From Bacteroidaceae bacterium (GTDB lineage: Bacteria > Bacteroidota > Bacteroidia > Bacteroidales > Bacteroidaceae), in assembly GCA_017548075.1 (NCBI GenBank), contig JAFYNL010000036.1, positions 1 through 64,000 on the forward strand: a stretch of 64,000 nucleotides of DNA. Direction: 5' to 3'. Position 1 is the first letter of the stretch. Every line of letters begins with the position of its first letter. A model generated the notes under the pieces. The model searched no databases and had not been told where the DNA came from. It saw only the letters and a list, made by a program, of their open reading frames with translations. Positions 20,001 to 27,537 of this stretch are shown in pieces. A program made the translations under genes and the position numbers.

Positions 20001-20377
20001 AGTGTCACAACGGGAGCCTTAGTATTCTGATAACCCGATAAGTACGTTTTGGCTTTCAAGTATAAAGCAGTATAAGCAGCGCTACTATGAGTTGTAGTAA
20101 TGGTCGCAGAGCCACTGAAAATTATGGTCAGCCCATCAATGCCACTGCTTATACAGTCACCATTATAAGTGATAACTGTTCCGTCAGTAATTAGCAATTG
20201 TTTGCTCGAGGGATAATACTTCACCGAACCACTTGTGATGGCTGAACTGGTAATGTTCGATGCATTAGCATCTGTGACCCTCGTACCACCTACATAAAGG
20301 TCGTAATCTTCTGCCCAAGCTTGTGTGCTGCTGAGCAGCGCTGCAAGCGTTAAAACTAGAGTAAATAATTTCTTCAT
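17099..20377 (-). CDS. secreted beta-structure repeat protein with C-terminal dockerin-like domain
   Basis: 1092 residues with a signal peptide (about 1-22, ending QAWA). The body contains at least four copies of a module opening with (L/V)YVxGxxV and continuing to SGxVxYxxxxKTLTLxG, near residues 26, about 430, 650 and 855. Between them are short beta-rich hairpin units such as found in parallel beta-helix proteins. The last 52 residues hold two EF-hand-like calcium loops, DVNLDGQVTIAD and DVNGDGDITIAD, as in type I dockerins. In Bacteroidales such tails occur on many secreted proteins without a known cohesin partner. Function is unknown; an extracellular surface or matrix role is inferred. 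The gene is alone, with its own terminator. Confidence 0.75.
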   Translation of the reverse strand: MKKLFTLVLTLAALLSSTQAWAEDYDLYVGGTRVTDANASNITSSAITSGSVKYYPSSKQLLITDGTVITYNGDCISSGIDGLTIIFSGSATITTTHSSAAYTALYLKAKTYLSGYQNTKAPVVTLEATNGGRAISTNSPLYIYGNRITAKSANEVAVFGRSAEAALDINFSQLTATGGSDKAGIQGFSGGIGLYGSVLKPEQTISGGAVMQNGSAAQTAYIYCAATIGSFNVPTSYTATLSTSNTGATTASGTAQYNRSTKTLTLTNVNVDGANLVTRGDMTVNFVGGGTISSAGYPMDLYGNTSLTSDGTVVIKSTAHTPVYLNYNNTNLEVCMPEFQATCTSDKDGVYGGNNCKLILKKYNDNSVYKFLGGRSNVNVGQIVFDNMDIWSVNTWIKEGKVYYNDAIASSSNGPASGTWFASKNQFTYYPVYVAGTQVNHRNYENIRNQYITSGTVSYSNSSKTLTLNGVTIKVTDDEVNAIKTTSGAGDITITAVGNNTLTSVTNAAELRSNTTFTSSSYADLRFISNNKMGISKYGSANVTVDMVGFFQAKGAMYGFYGDGSSYPSEVLTLKKQTSDIYGYNFYGDEGAIRNVGDLVLDNMDFWYTTYGCYWDKADKRVETNGGAIAKGQVVFGSIKEKLPVYVCGKQLNRVNDASNPIYVGSKYISSGTQSVGYVPSTKTLTLNGAKIDRGSEGINCIMSSVDGLIVDVTDNCELKADGGGWTSTNFKDNTTIKGSGTLNLTGSKGGLYFYGNSKTLTINDVNVNVEYDTYGDSTGKLAINLSSSGKEVTLKKGVYSWNSISLGENTSIVEPFKAYVDDGAIKVGSSNAQNVVITKVDKYDLAVCDIDVNSYNKDDILRDGGSFKYDPNMKRLTITNANVDDTSVQEGIWNKGIEGLNIAINGENKLKFNEDVFNLKKPTTFSGNGSVKGELTSSSGYGIYLPVDGIICNLNGPKFEFTGKQAVGDGGFDANLIFEKGCMIFNPINSNSRIFNIKNLTLGDGMIIAEPKGGTFDSSKKGIVVNGSLYYGHAVITMKGDVNLDGQVTIADGVAVLNAMAGDAIAGDADVNGDGDITIADFVAVLNIMAN

Positions 20378-20438
20378 AGTCGTATGTTTTAGGGGTTAAA
20401 CTTATATATACATTATATATTATTACAGTTTCGCTCTG

Positions 20439-20446
20439 TAAAGTTA
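20439..20446 (-). promoter_or_regulatory. possible -7 element for the secreted repeat protein
   Basis: TAACTTTA on the minus strand, about 60 nt before the ATG at 20377. It deviates from TAnnTTTG at the last base, and I see no -33 TTTG at the right distance. It is the same variant as ahead of recO. Confidence 0.35.
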
Positions 20447-20474
20447 CGCTTTTTATATGCAAAAAGGCGACTTC

Positions 20475-20498
20475 CCTTGTTAATTTTTGTTAACAAGG
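20475..20498 (-). terminator. possible terminator after M16 peptidase gene
   Basis: A 9-bp perfect stem CCTTGTTAA / TTAACAAGG with a 6-nt loop lies about 37 nt past the peptidase stop. The following minus-strand sequence is GGAAGTCGCCTTTTT, so the T-run is displaced. The element is therefore only a moderate terminator candidate. Confidence 0.45.
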
Positions 20499-20534
20499 TT
20501 AAAATTTAACATAAAAGTATAAAAAAGTGGATGC

Positions 20535-21770
20535 TCAGACGTATTCTAGTGTCAGGAGCTTGTCGGGAGAGAAGACAATTTGTGCCGTTTGGAGCAAATC
20601 GTCGGGTGTGAGGGCATCGAGACGCTCGAAGAGTTGTTTCTGGGAGAGCGTTTTGCCATAATGAAGGTAACGTTTGCCCATCCCGATTGCCACGTTTTCG
20701 AAGTTGTCGTAGGAAATGCCTATCTGGCCTTTCAACTGTCGACGAGCGGCATCGAGCGTACGTTGGGAGAGGGGACTCTGAGTCAAGCGGTCCAACTCCC
20801 TGAGTACAAGTTTGTGGCACCGCTTTCTGTCCTTTGCATCGCAGCCATAATAAACGCTCCAAACGCCCGTGTCTGTGTAGGTTGTCTGGTTGCTCTCGAC
20901 GGTATAAACAAGTCCGTTCCGTTCGCGAAGAGCGAGGTTAAGACGGCTGCTCATGGCAGGTCCGCCAAGCATGTTGCTGAGGAAATACATGTGAAGATGA
21001 CGGGGATCATTCCCTCCGAAGGAGGGTGCTCCGACAACCACATGAGCCTGATGCGTGGACTTTTCGCGGGTGATATGGGAAAGACCTGCAGTTACGTTGG
21101 CAAACTTAACGTGTGTCGTTGGCAAACTTAACGTGTTACGTTGGCCATCGTAACGTGTTATGTTTTTCTCCACAACACGGAGTATTTTTTCGGGCTCCAC
21201 GTTGCCCAAAACATAAAGGACCATCCTTTCGGGATGATAAAGGCGACGAGCGAAGTTCTGCATGTCGTCGGAACGGAAGGTTCGAAGCGTTTCGGCGTCG
21301 CCCAAAATGTTGCGTCCAAGCGGATGGGACGGGAAGATAAGACTCTCGAACTCGTCGTAAATGAGTTCTGCAGGCTGGTCCTGATAACTCTCAATCTCGT
21401 CGATGACCACTTCCACTTCGCGGTTCATCTCTTCCTGAGGATAAAGACTGCCCAGAGTTATGTCGAGAAGAAGGTCGATTGCCCTTGAAACGTGTTGTTT
21501 CAGGGAAGTGCAATAATAGACCGTCTCCTCTTTGCCCGTGAACGCATTGAGTTCTCCACCCACACTTTCCATTGCGGAAATGACTTGCCGAGCCGAGCGA
21601 CGATGTGTCCCTTTGAAGGACATGTGCTCGGTGAAATGCGCCATTCCGCTCTCCTGGGGCAGTTCGTGGCGTGTTCCGGCATCAACTGCAACGCCGAGAT
21701 AGACCACATCTGTCCGTCCGGGAGCGCAGACAAGTCTGAGACCTTGAGGAAGTGTGTAGGTTGTGAACAT
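20535..21770 (-). CDS. M16 family zinc peptidase (processing-peptidase-like)
   Basis: 411 residues from the chosen start MFTTYTLPQGLRL; 32 extra upstream codons exist but would run back through the neighbouring terminator. The inverted zinc motif HFTEH and the downstream glutamate region EVEVVIDEIESY are intact, so this looks catalytic. The C-terminal half (NLALRERNGLVYTVES) is the M16 second lobe. Bacteroidetes homologues are about this long. Oddity: the linker between the lobes (DNA 21086-21163) is built from 22-bp genome repeats. Three units give 66 bp, or 22 codons, so the frame is kept. It probably degrades peptides; location is uncertain since no signal peptide is evident. Confidence 0.88.
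   Translation of the reverse strand: MFTTYTLPQGLRLVCAPGRTDVVYLGVAVDAGTRHELPQESGMAHFTEHMSFKGTHRRSARQVISAMESVGGELNAFTGKEETVYYCTSLKQHVSRAIDLLLDITLGSLYPQEEMNREVEVVIDEIESYQDQPAELIYDEFESLIFPSHPLGRNILGDAETLRTFRSDDMQNFARRLYHPERMVLYVLGNVEPEKILRVVEKNITRYDGQRNTLSLPTTHVKFANVTAGLSHITREKSTHQAHVVVGAPSFGGNDPRHLHMYFLSNMLGGPAMSSRLNLALRERNGLVYTVESNQTTYTDTGVWSVYYGCDAKDRKRCHKLVLRELDRLTQSPLSQRTLDAARRQLKGQIGISYDNFENVAIGMGKRYLHYGKTLSQKQLFERLDALTPDDLLQTAQIVFSPDKLLTLEYV
21086..21163. repeat. 22-bp tandem repeat element, copy B, inside the M16 peptidase coding sequence
   Basis: Minus-strand reading gives three consecutive 22-bp units, each starting with (A/C)ACACGTTA and ending CCAACG(T/A), then the tail AACTGCAGG. 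The units encode the low-complexity linker between VVEKN and THQAHVVVG. Same family as the intergenic copies at 11.2, 49.9, 57.1 and 62.8 kb. Confidence 0.85.
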
Positions 21771-21786
21771 GTTTTGCAATAAGAAA

Positions 21787-21809
21787 GCGGGAAGCTTGTT
21801 GCTCCCCGC
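21787..21809 (-). terminator. terminator of the rpmB-rpmG-DUF4295 operon
   Basis: A 9-bp stem GCGGGGAGC / GCTTCCCGC (one mismatch) with a 5-nt loop, followed on the minus strand by TTTCTTATT. It lies 26 nt past the DUF4295 stop codon. Confidence 0.75.
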
Positions 21810-21834
21810 CTTCCCTGATATCTTTGCTAAATGC

Positions 21835-21993
21835 TTAGTTCTTGAAGAAATCCTTAACGGCCTCATTGGGAACCATCTGCTCGTCGAAAGAGTAGGAACC
21901 GGTCTGAGGGTTCTTCACCATCTTGATAACCTTGGTGTATGAACGGCCATCGTTCTTACCCGTCTGAAGGGTTGCGACTGTTTTCTTTGCCAT
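21835..21993 (-). CDS. DUF4295 family small protein
   Basis: 52 residues: MAKKTVATLQTGKNDGRSYT... ending AVKDFFKN. This small basic protein is found in Bacteroidetes directly after L28 and L33 and is presumed ribosome-associated; its role is not established. It is too short for many gene callers. Same strand as rpmG, separated by 82 bp of 7-bp simple repeats, and followed by a hairpin terminator. Confidence 0.9.
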   Translation of the reverse strand: MAKKTVATLQTGKNDGRSYTKVIKMVKNPQTGSYSFDEQMVPNEAVKDFFKN

Positions 21994-22010
21994 AGTTTAA
22001 AATAATTTTG

Positions 22011-22073
22011 ACTACAGACAACAGACCACAGACTACAGATTGTCGGTTGTCGGTTGTCAATTGTCGGTTGTCC
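22011..22073. repeat. two adjacent heptamer microsatellites
   Basis: Four copies of ACnACAG (22011-22038) are followed by five of TTGTCGG with slight variation (22040-22073). They sit between rpmG and DUF4295 inside the ribosomal-protein operon. A short related string (TCTGTCGTCTGTTGTCCG) occurs near 37.43 kb. Confidence 0.8.
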
Positions 22074-22075
22074 TT

Positions 22076-22264
22076 TTATTTGATTTCCTTATGAACAGTC
22101 ATCTTCTTCAAGATGGGGTTGTACTTCTTGAGCTCGAGACGCTCTGGAGTATTCTTCCTGTTCTTCGTGGTGATGTAGCGAGATGTACCGGGCAGACCGC
22201 TCTGCTTCATCTCGGTGCATTCCAGAATCACCTGGACTCTGTTGCCTTTAACTTTCTTTGCCAT
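22076..22264 (-). CDS. rpmG: 50S ribosomal protein L33
   Basis: 62 residues, normal for L33: [20 protein letters not shown]..., with [20 protein letters not shown]. It appears to be of the zinc-free type, because only one of the usual four cysteines (in LECTE) is visible. It lies 20 nt downstream of rpmB in the same operon. Confidence 0.96.
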   Translation of the reverse strand: MAKKVKGNRVQVILECTEMKQSGLPGTSRYITTKNRKNTPERLELKKYNPILKKMTVHKEIK

Positions 22265-22284
22265 TTCGTTACTCCTCCGTTAGA

Positions 22285-22545
22285 TTAACCGATTACACGA
22301 ATATCCTTCCAATCACAATAACCCTGAGCCACTGCATTCTTCAGAGCGGCGTCGAGTCCTACCTTATTGATGTAGCGCAGACCGGAAGCGCTGATGTTCA
22401 GACTGATCCAGCAATCCTCTTCCACATAATAGAATTTCTTGGTGAACAAGTTCACGTCGAAAGTCCTTTTTGTGCGGCGCTTGGAGTGTGACACGTTATT
22501 GCCAATCATGGCCTTTTTACCGGTAATTTGACAAATCTTAGACAT
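22285..22545 (-). CDS. rpmB: 50S ribosomal protein L28
   Basis: 86 residues beginning [21 protein letters not shown], with [13 protein letters not shown] and a C-terminal [13 protein letters not shown] segment, all typical of L28. It is first in the operon L28-L33-DUF4295, driven by the promoter at 22602-22631. Confidence 0.97.
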   Translation of the reverse strand: MSKICQITGKKAMIGNNVSHSKRRTKRTFDVNLFTKKFYYVEEDCWISLNISASGLRYINKVGLDAALKNAVAQGYCDWKDIRVIG

Positions 22546-22601
22546 TTCTAATCTTCTCTTTTTAGTCTATTCCAACTAGACGACTTTTTCCAAACCGGCT
22601 G

Positions 22602-22631
22602 CAAAGGTACGACAATTTTTCATTCCACCAA
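22602..22631 (-). promoter_or_regulatory. promoter of rpmB operon
   Basis: Minus strand TTG (22631-22629), 19 nt spacer, then TACCTTTG (22609-22602), a good match to the Bacteroidetes consensus. It is about 57 nt ahead of the rpmB ATG. Confidence 0.75.
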
Positions 22632-22682
22632 GTTTTTTCCCTCTTTTTTCTTATATAAAATGTGTTTTTGTGGTTTTTTTCT

Positions 22683-22690
22683 TATCTTTG
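22683..22690 (+). promoter_or_regulatory. -7 element of the GH97-dipeptidase operon
   Basis: TATCTTTG matches TAnnTTTG. It is 22 nt upstream of the ATG at 22713 and lies inside a longer open frame, which argues for the internal start. A clear TTTG at the -33 distance is not seen. Confidence 0.6.
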
Positions 22691-22712
22691 CAAACAAAAA
22701 CATAATCAGATT

Positions 22713-25217
22713 ATGCGTGCCAAGACATTACTGCTTTGCTTCTTTGTGATGCAAACTCTTACGATTTGGGCAGAGGATTACGAAGTTTCTTCTCCCGACG
22801 GACACTTGAAAGCAACCGTTTCTCTCGTTGAAGGAAAACTCAGTTATACTGTCACTCGAGACAACAGAACCGTTGTCAGCGAGTCGCCTCTCGGGTTGAA
22901 ATTCAATACAGCTGACATGTCGGAAGGTCTGGAACTTGTGGAAACAGAGAACGGGACTGTGGATGACTCCTACTCTCTTCCCGTAGGCAAACGCAGCCAA
23001 TACAGGGATCATTGCAACACACTTTCTGTCACCACTCTGAAAGGAACTTGGAAGATGACGGTCCTTTTCCGCGTCTATGATGACGGCTTTGCTTTCAGAT
23101 ACGTAATCCCAAAGTACAAAGGACACGTATCTGCCTATTTTACCGATGAAGCGAGCCGTATTCGCATCCCTAACATCAATAGTGTTCTGGCTTGTCAGTT
23201 CTTGGGAAACAAGGGTAGCAACGACCCCAACTATCCCTACGAAGGCCTTTACACGAAATATACCAACTGGCAAACGCTTCGCGAGACCGGTGATGCGCGA
23301 TACAACTCCCCTACCCTCGTCTTCAACGGAACCGACTACTTCCTTATCTCGGAAGCAGACTGCCGGAGTTTCTTCTGCACTTCTCTGACCAAAGTTGAAG
23401 AGCAGGAAGGCGAGTTCTCCTACAGTTGGACGGGCCAGACGAAAGACTATGCTGAGGACAAAGAACACAGAATCACTTGTGCCTTACCCGCTTATACTCC
23501 TTGGAGAATGGTGGTTTGCGGGGACATAAAGGCAATCTTCGAGACCACTATGACTGAGAATCTCTGCCCACCAACCGAGATGACCGACCTGAGTTGGATA
23601 AAGCCGGGAGTTGCCGCATGGTATTGGGGTGGCTCGGATGGCGGCAAAAGTGAGATAAGACAGGCTTATGGCGGACTCCGCGAAGGCGAGTGGGCACATT
23701 GCGAACTGGCAGCTGATATGGGTTGGCCCTACTACCTCATCGATGCTGGATGGAGCAGTTCCTGGTTCCCAGGCTTCGTGAACGATGCCAACGCAAAAGG
23801 CGTGGATTGTCTGCTCTGGCAGAATGCTAACCTTAATAGCAGCCAGGATTTCTCGAACGACAAAATGGACGCGACTTTGAAGAAATGGCAGAGTTGGGGC
23901 ATCAAGGGCATCAAAGTCGATTTCTGGGAAGACGATTCGAAGGAAAGCATGACGCGAATGGAGAACCTTTATAAGACTGCGGCAAAGTACAAAATGCTCG
24001 TCAACCTGCATGGCTGCACGCGTCCTTCGGGCCTCCGACGCACCTATCCGCATATCATGACTCAAGAAGGCATCTTCGGCGGCGAGCAAAACTTCTGGCA
24101 TTCAAAGAAGAACACCACTCAGCAACACTTAGGCGTGCTCTTCACTCGCAATGTGGTAGGAGCGATGGACTACACTCCTGGCGACTTCGCAACTTGGCGA
24201 GGAAGCATCATGACGCAGAGAAGTATGGGGCATCACATGGCTTTGCTGACGCTCTTCGAGAGCGGAATTGTCCATATTGCCGAGTGTCCGCAGAACTTGC
24301 AATACTTCATTGGTAGAGACATCATGAAGCGACTTCCAACTGCTTGGGACGAAAGTTTGCTCCTGGAAGGCGATCCGGCGAAGTACGCCACAGTTGCCCG
24401 CAAGAAAGGCAGCGATTGGTGGGTGTCGGGCATAAGTGTCAACGAACGCACATGCAGAGTGAAACTCGACTTCCTCGAAGAGGGAACAACCTATACGGCC
24501 TACATTTATCGAGACGGGACTTGCCGCTCTGACCTCAAATTCGAAAAGAAACAAGTGACAAAAGGCAGGTATCTCAGCATCAAAGAAATAAGCGAAGGCG
24601 GCTTCCTCGTCCAGATATCTCCAGACGACAACCTCGCGGGGCCCCTTGAACGCACAACTTACGAGGCTGAATCTACCAACAATAACCTTTCAGGTGGAGC
24701 AAAAGCGAAGGAGTATGACGCTCTTCACGCTTCCGGAGGCAAGTTTGTGGGCGACCTCGGACTTGGTGGTAAGATTCAGTTCAACCGCATCAAAGCCACT
24801 CATTCCGGCGATTACATCCTGACCATCTACTACATTTCAAAAGACACTCGCCCTGCCAAACTCTTCGTCAACGATGTGCAGATTGGCGACACCATCTACT
24901 ATCAGAGCAATGGCGACAACAGTAGTACCTGGAATCCCGAAGGCATGGGTTGGAAGATGTTCCCAATCACCCTGAACGAAGGCTCAAAGAACACCATCAC
25001 CATTCAAGCGTTCGACGACCTCTGGGCACCTAACTTCGACCGTATCACCATTCATCCCGTCCTCTCCGACGAAGAGGTGACTGGGATTGACCTTAGAGGC
25101 CTGAAAGATTTCAAGGACTTGAACAACATTAATTATTATGCCCTCGATGGGCACAAACTGGCTGGTGTTCCTGCAAAGGGAATATACATTCACGACGGAA
25201 AGAAAATACTGAAATAA
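22713..25217 (+). CDS. glycoside hydrolase family 97 with C-terminal CBM-like domain
   Basis: 834 residues from ATG 22713, which begins a good signal peptide (MRAKTLLLCFFVMQTLTIWA). The longer frame from 22662 covers the promoter. It has the GH97 N-terminal beta-sandwich, then a TIM barrel. KVDFW (401-405, D403) and TQEGIFGGE (450-458, E452) fit the nucleophile/acid-base positions of retaining GH97 alpha-galactosidase-type members rather than inverting SusB-type; this is inferred from family knowledge. Residues about 650-790 (YEAESTNNNLSGGA...) resemble a carbohydrate-binding module. The end (YALDGHKLAGVPAKGIYIHDG) is the short C-terminal tail seen on many Prevotella secreted proteins, type IX sorting-like. 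Its stop overlaps the next start (TAATG). Confidence 0.92.
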   Translation: MRAKTLLLCFFVMQTLTIWAEDYEVSSPDGHLKATVSLVEGKLSYTVTRDNRTVVSESPLGLKFNTADMSEGLELVETENGTVDDSYSLPVGKRSQYRDHCNTLSVTTLKGTWKMTVLFRVYDDGFAFRYVIPKYKGHVSAYFTDEASRIRIPNINSVLACQFLGNKGSNDPNYPYEGLYTKYTNWQTLRETGDARYNSPTLVFNGTDYFLISEADCRSFFCTSLTKVEEQEGEFSYSWTGQTKDYAEDKEHRITCALPAYTPWRMVVCGDIKAIFETTMTENLCPPTEMTDLSWIKPGVAAWYWGGSDGGKSEIRQAYGGLREGEWAHCELAADMGWPYYLIDAGWSSSWFPGFVNDANAKGVDCLLWQNANLNSSQDFSNDKMDATLKKWQSWGIKGIKVDFWEDDSKESMTRMENLYKTAAKYKMLVNLHGCTRPSGLRRTYPHIMTQEGIFGGEQNFWHSKKNTTQQHLGVLFTRNVVGAMDYTPGDFATWRGSIMTQRSMGHHMALLTLFESGIVHIAECPQNLQYFIGRDIMKRLPTAWDESLLLEGDPAKYATVARKKGSDWWVSGISVNERTCRVKLDFLEEGTTYTAYIYRDGTCRSDLKFEKKQVTKGRYLSIKEISEGGFLVQISPDDNLAGPLERTTYEAESTNNNLSGGAKAKEYDALHASGGKFVGDLGLGGKIQFNRIKATHSGDYILTIYYISKDTRPAKLFVNDVQIGDTIYYQSNGDNSSTWNPEGMGWKMFPITLNEGSKNTITIQAFDDLWAPNFDRITIHPVLSDEEVTGIDLRGLKDFKDLNNINYYALDGHKLAGVPAKGIYIHDGKKILK

Positions 25218-26788
25218 TGAGAATTATAGCATTCTGCACACTACTTGGCTGGGCTTGTTTCTGCTCGGCACAGACAGAGAGAGACGCCTGCACAAGTATC
25301 ATGGTAGGCAAGAACGCTTCGGTGGACGGTTCGGTTATGACGAGCCATACTTGCGACTCGTGGTACAGGACTTGGATGAGCATTGTGCCTGCTGAAGATT
25401 ATGCAAAAGATACAACGATGACCATCTATGAAGGTCGCATGCATACCGAGCATTCTAAGGACATGAGCGGCGTTAAGGAGAGAGGAACAATTCCTCAAGC
25501 CAAGCATACTTACAGGTTCCTCGATACCGCTTACCCTTGCCTGAATGAAAAGCAACTTGCAATGGGCGAAACGACTATCAGTGGTCGCGACACGCTACAA
25601 AACGAAAAAGGACTCTTCCTGATTGAGGAACTGCAACGAGTTGCCATGCAACGTTGCACAACGGCTCGAGAAGCAATCACTCTGATGGGCGAGCTCATCA
25701 AGAAATACGGCTACGGAGATAGCGGCGAATGCCTTACTGTTGCAGACAAGAACGAAGTTTGGATTTTCGAGGTTTTCGGCGAGGGAAAGAAGAAGATTGG
25801 TGGTGTTTGGGCGGCTCAACGCATTCCTGATGACGAAGTTGCGGTAAGTGCGAACATCTGCAGAATTGGCCGAATCGACCTTAGCGACACAGATCATTTC
25901 ATGGCTTCGGACAATGTTTTTTCCGTCGCAAAACAGTTGAAACTCTGGGACGGAAAGAGTGAATTCTCGTTCTGGAAAGCCTACTCTGGCGGCAACTATT
26001 TCGACGAGCCGAAGAACTACAGCGTTCGCGAACTTTTCATCATGCAACAGTTGGCTCCCGATGTCAATTTTACCGATGAAATGGACGATTTACCGCTCTC
26101 TGTGAAGCCAAAAGAGAAACTTTCCGTCGAGAGCGTTTCGAAACTTCTCGGCTCATATTACGAAGAAACAGACCTGAGTCTTTCGTGCAAAATAGACTCG
26201 CTTGCGAAGGGTAACGGCGAGGTGAAACTGAAAGGGGGAAAGCCTTCGATAAGCAACCCTTGGATGCGTCCTGATGAGATTCGCCGTTATGCAGGACTCC
26301 TGAACGATTCCACGATGGCGAACATTCGTACAGTCAGCGTCTCTTGGTGCGCTTATAGTACGGTCATTCAGCTGCGTTCGTGGCTGCCCGACGAAATTGG
26401 CGGAGTAGCTTGGATTGCGCTTGATAATCCAGGACAATCGCCCAGATTCCCCATCTTCTCTGGAAATACTGAGTTGCCAATGATGCTTGGAGTGTGCGGA
26501 CAACATAGGAAAAGGGAAGATGCAGCCCTTTGGCATTACCGCGAAGCAAACCGAATTTCCTCGATGAAATGGGGACAAACGCGCGAATCGATACAGAATG
26601 CTCAGCAATATTTCTTTGATAAAGGAACGCGCGAACTGCCTTTCGTTGAGCAAACTTGGCAGCAAACCAACGAGAAAGACAGGGAAACTTTCCTCAATGG
26701 ATATACTGCAGATTTCTTCAACGCAACTATTGGGCGTTGGGATGATTTGGCAAAGAAGTACTGGAGGCAGTTCTGGTCGGGCTTCTAA
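25217..26788 (+). CDS. C69 family dipeptidase
   Basis: 523 residues. A signal peptide (to about A18) is followed by DACTSIMVGKNASVDGSV, the conserved start of peptidase family C69 (PepD), with C25 the expected N-terminal nucleophile after processing. GDSGECLTVADKNEVWIFE and CRIGRIDLSD are further family blocks. It hydrolyses dipeptides, probably in the periplasm. Overlaps the GH97 stop by one base, so the two are translationally coupled. Confidence 0.93.
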   Translation: MRIIAFCTLLGWACFCSAQTERDACTSIMVGKNASVDGSVMTSHTCDSWYRTWMSIVPAEDYAKDTTMTIYEGRMHTEHSKDMSGVKERGTIPQAKHTYRFLDTAYPCLNEKQLAMGETTISGRDTLQNEKGLFLIEELQRVAMQRCTTAREAITLMGELIKKYGYGDSGECLTVADKNEVWIFEVFGEGKKKIGGVWAAQRIPDDEVAVSANICRIGRIDLSDTDHFMASDNVFSVAKQLKLWDGKSEFSFWKAYSGGNYFDEPKNYSVRELFIMQQLAPDVNFTDEMDDLPLSVKPKEKLSVESVSKLLGSYYEETDLSLSCKIDSLAKGNGEVKLKGGKPSISNPWMRPDEIRRYAGLLNDSTMANIRTVSVSWCAYSTVIQLRSWLPDEIGGVAWIALDNPGQSPRFPIFSGNTELPMMLGVCGQHRKREDAALWHYREANRISSMKWGQTRESIQNAQQYFFDKGTRELPFVEQTWQQTNEKDRETFLNGYTADFFNATIGRWDDLAKKYWRQFWSGF

Positions 26789-26840
26789 GGGTGTGGAAAG
26801 TGCTAACAAAACACTTCGAAAAACACAAATCTCCATTTTA

Positions 26841-26878
26841 CAAAAAGTAAGCAATAGCGACAAATTGCTTACTTTTTG
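26841..26878 (+). terminator. bidirectional-looking terminator after the dipeptidase
   Basis: A perfect 15-bp stem (CAAAAAGTAAGCAAT / ATTGCTTACTTTTTG) with an 8-nt loop. The 3' arm ends in TTTTTG, and the 5' arm supplies the T-run if read on the other strand. It lies 52 nt after the stop at 26788. Confidence 0.85.
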
Positions 26879-27378
26879 ACTTTTCCAGAGGTCGCGAGAA
26901 TCGCATAAATCCACCCTCACCCTACTTTCTCGCCATTTAGAGGCAGTTTTTGGTCATATTTGTTTCGTATTGATACTGAATGAGTTACGATTTCCGATAT
27001 CAAAAAGAGCACACCAAATTGGCAACTTTAGATAGCAAAAACGGGCCATTTTACCGCAAATTTTGGCATTTTTGACTAAAGAAATCAGCCAACTTCACTA
27101 GGGAAAATGCCAAACTTCACTCGTTAAGTCGGCAAACACTCCCTGTTAAGTTGACCAACTACCTTAGCCTAGTTGCCCTATTTGACGCTTTTCAACCATT
27201 TCTAACCCGTTTTATAGTCAACACCAAACTATCAAATAGAAAGAAATATAGTGCTTCTACTTCCTTTTTGACACTTGTATTTCTCGCTTTTTTATAGTTT
27301 TTGTGGCAATACCACAATGTTAACAAGAAACCCACTTTCCTTGACACTAGGTCGGTTAATAAATGTTAATTTTATAGT

Positions 27379-27386
27379 TATGTTTG
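27379..27386 (+). promoter_or_regulatory. possible -7 element for the first GLUG protein
   Basis: TATGTTTG fits TAnnTTTG and would give a leader of about 145 nt. No TTTG is found at the proper -33 distance, so confidence is limited. Confidence 0.4.
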
Positions 27387-27537
27387 CGCGCACACACCTA
27401 TGCGAAAGTAAAAAAATGTAAATTTGACCTGCATTATGGGCCTAATCCGGCAGTTTTGACGCTTTTCGCCCCCATTTGTGCTCAAAAACTCGACAAATCA
27501 AGAAACAAATAAATTTTAACCAAAAACAAAAACAAAC

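Larger units (their letters stand above)
26789..27537. other. 749-bp non-coding gap
   Basis: No credible gene. It holds the hairpin at 26841-26878, degenerate repeats around 27085-27170 containing CGTTAAGT and TGTTAAGTTG that recall the 22-bp family, two TTTGACGCTTTTC strings (near 27182 and 27456), and a -7 candidate TATGTTTG at 27379-27386. The long leader to the GLUG gene at 27538 is otherwise featureless and AT-rich. Confidence 0.6.
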
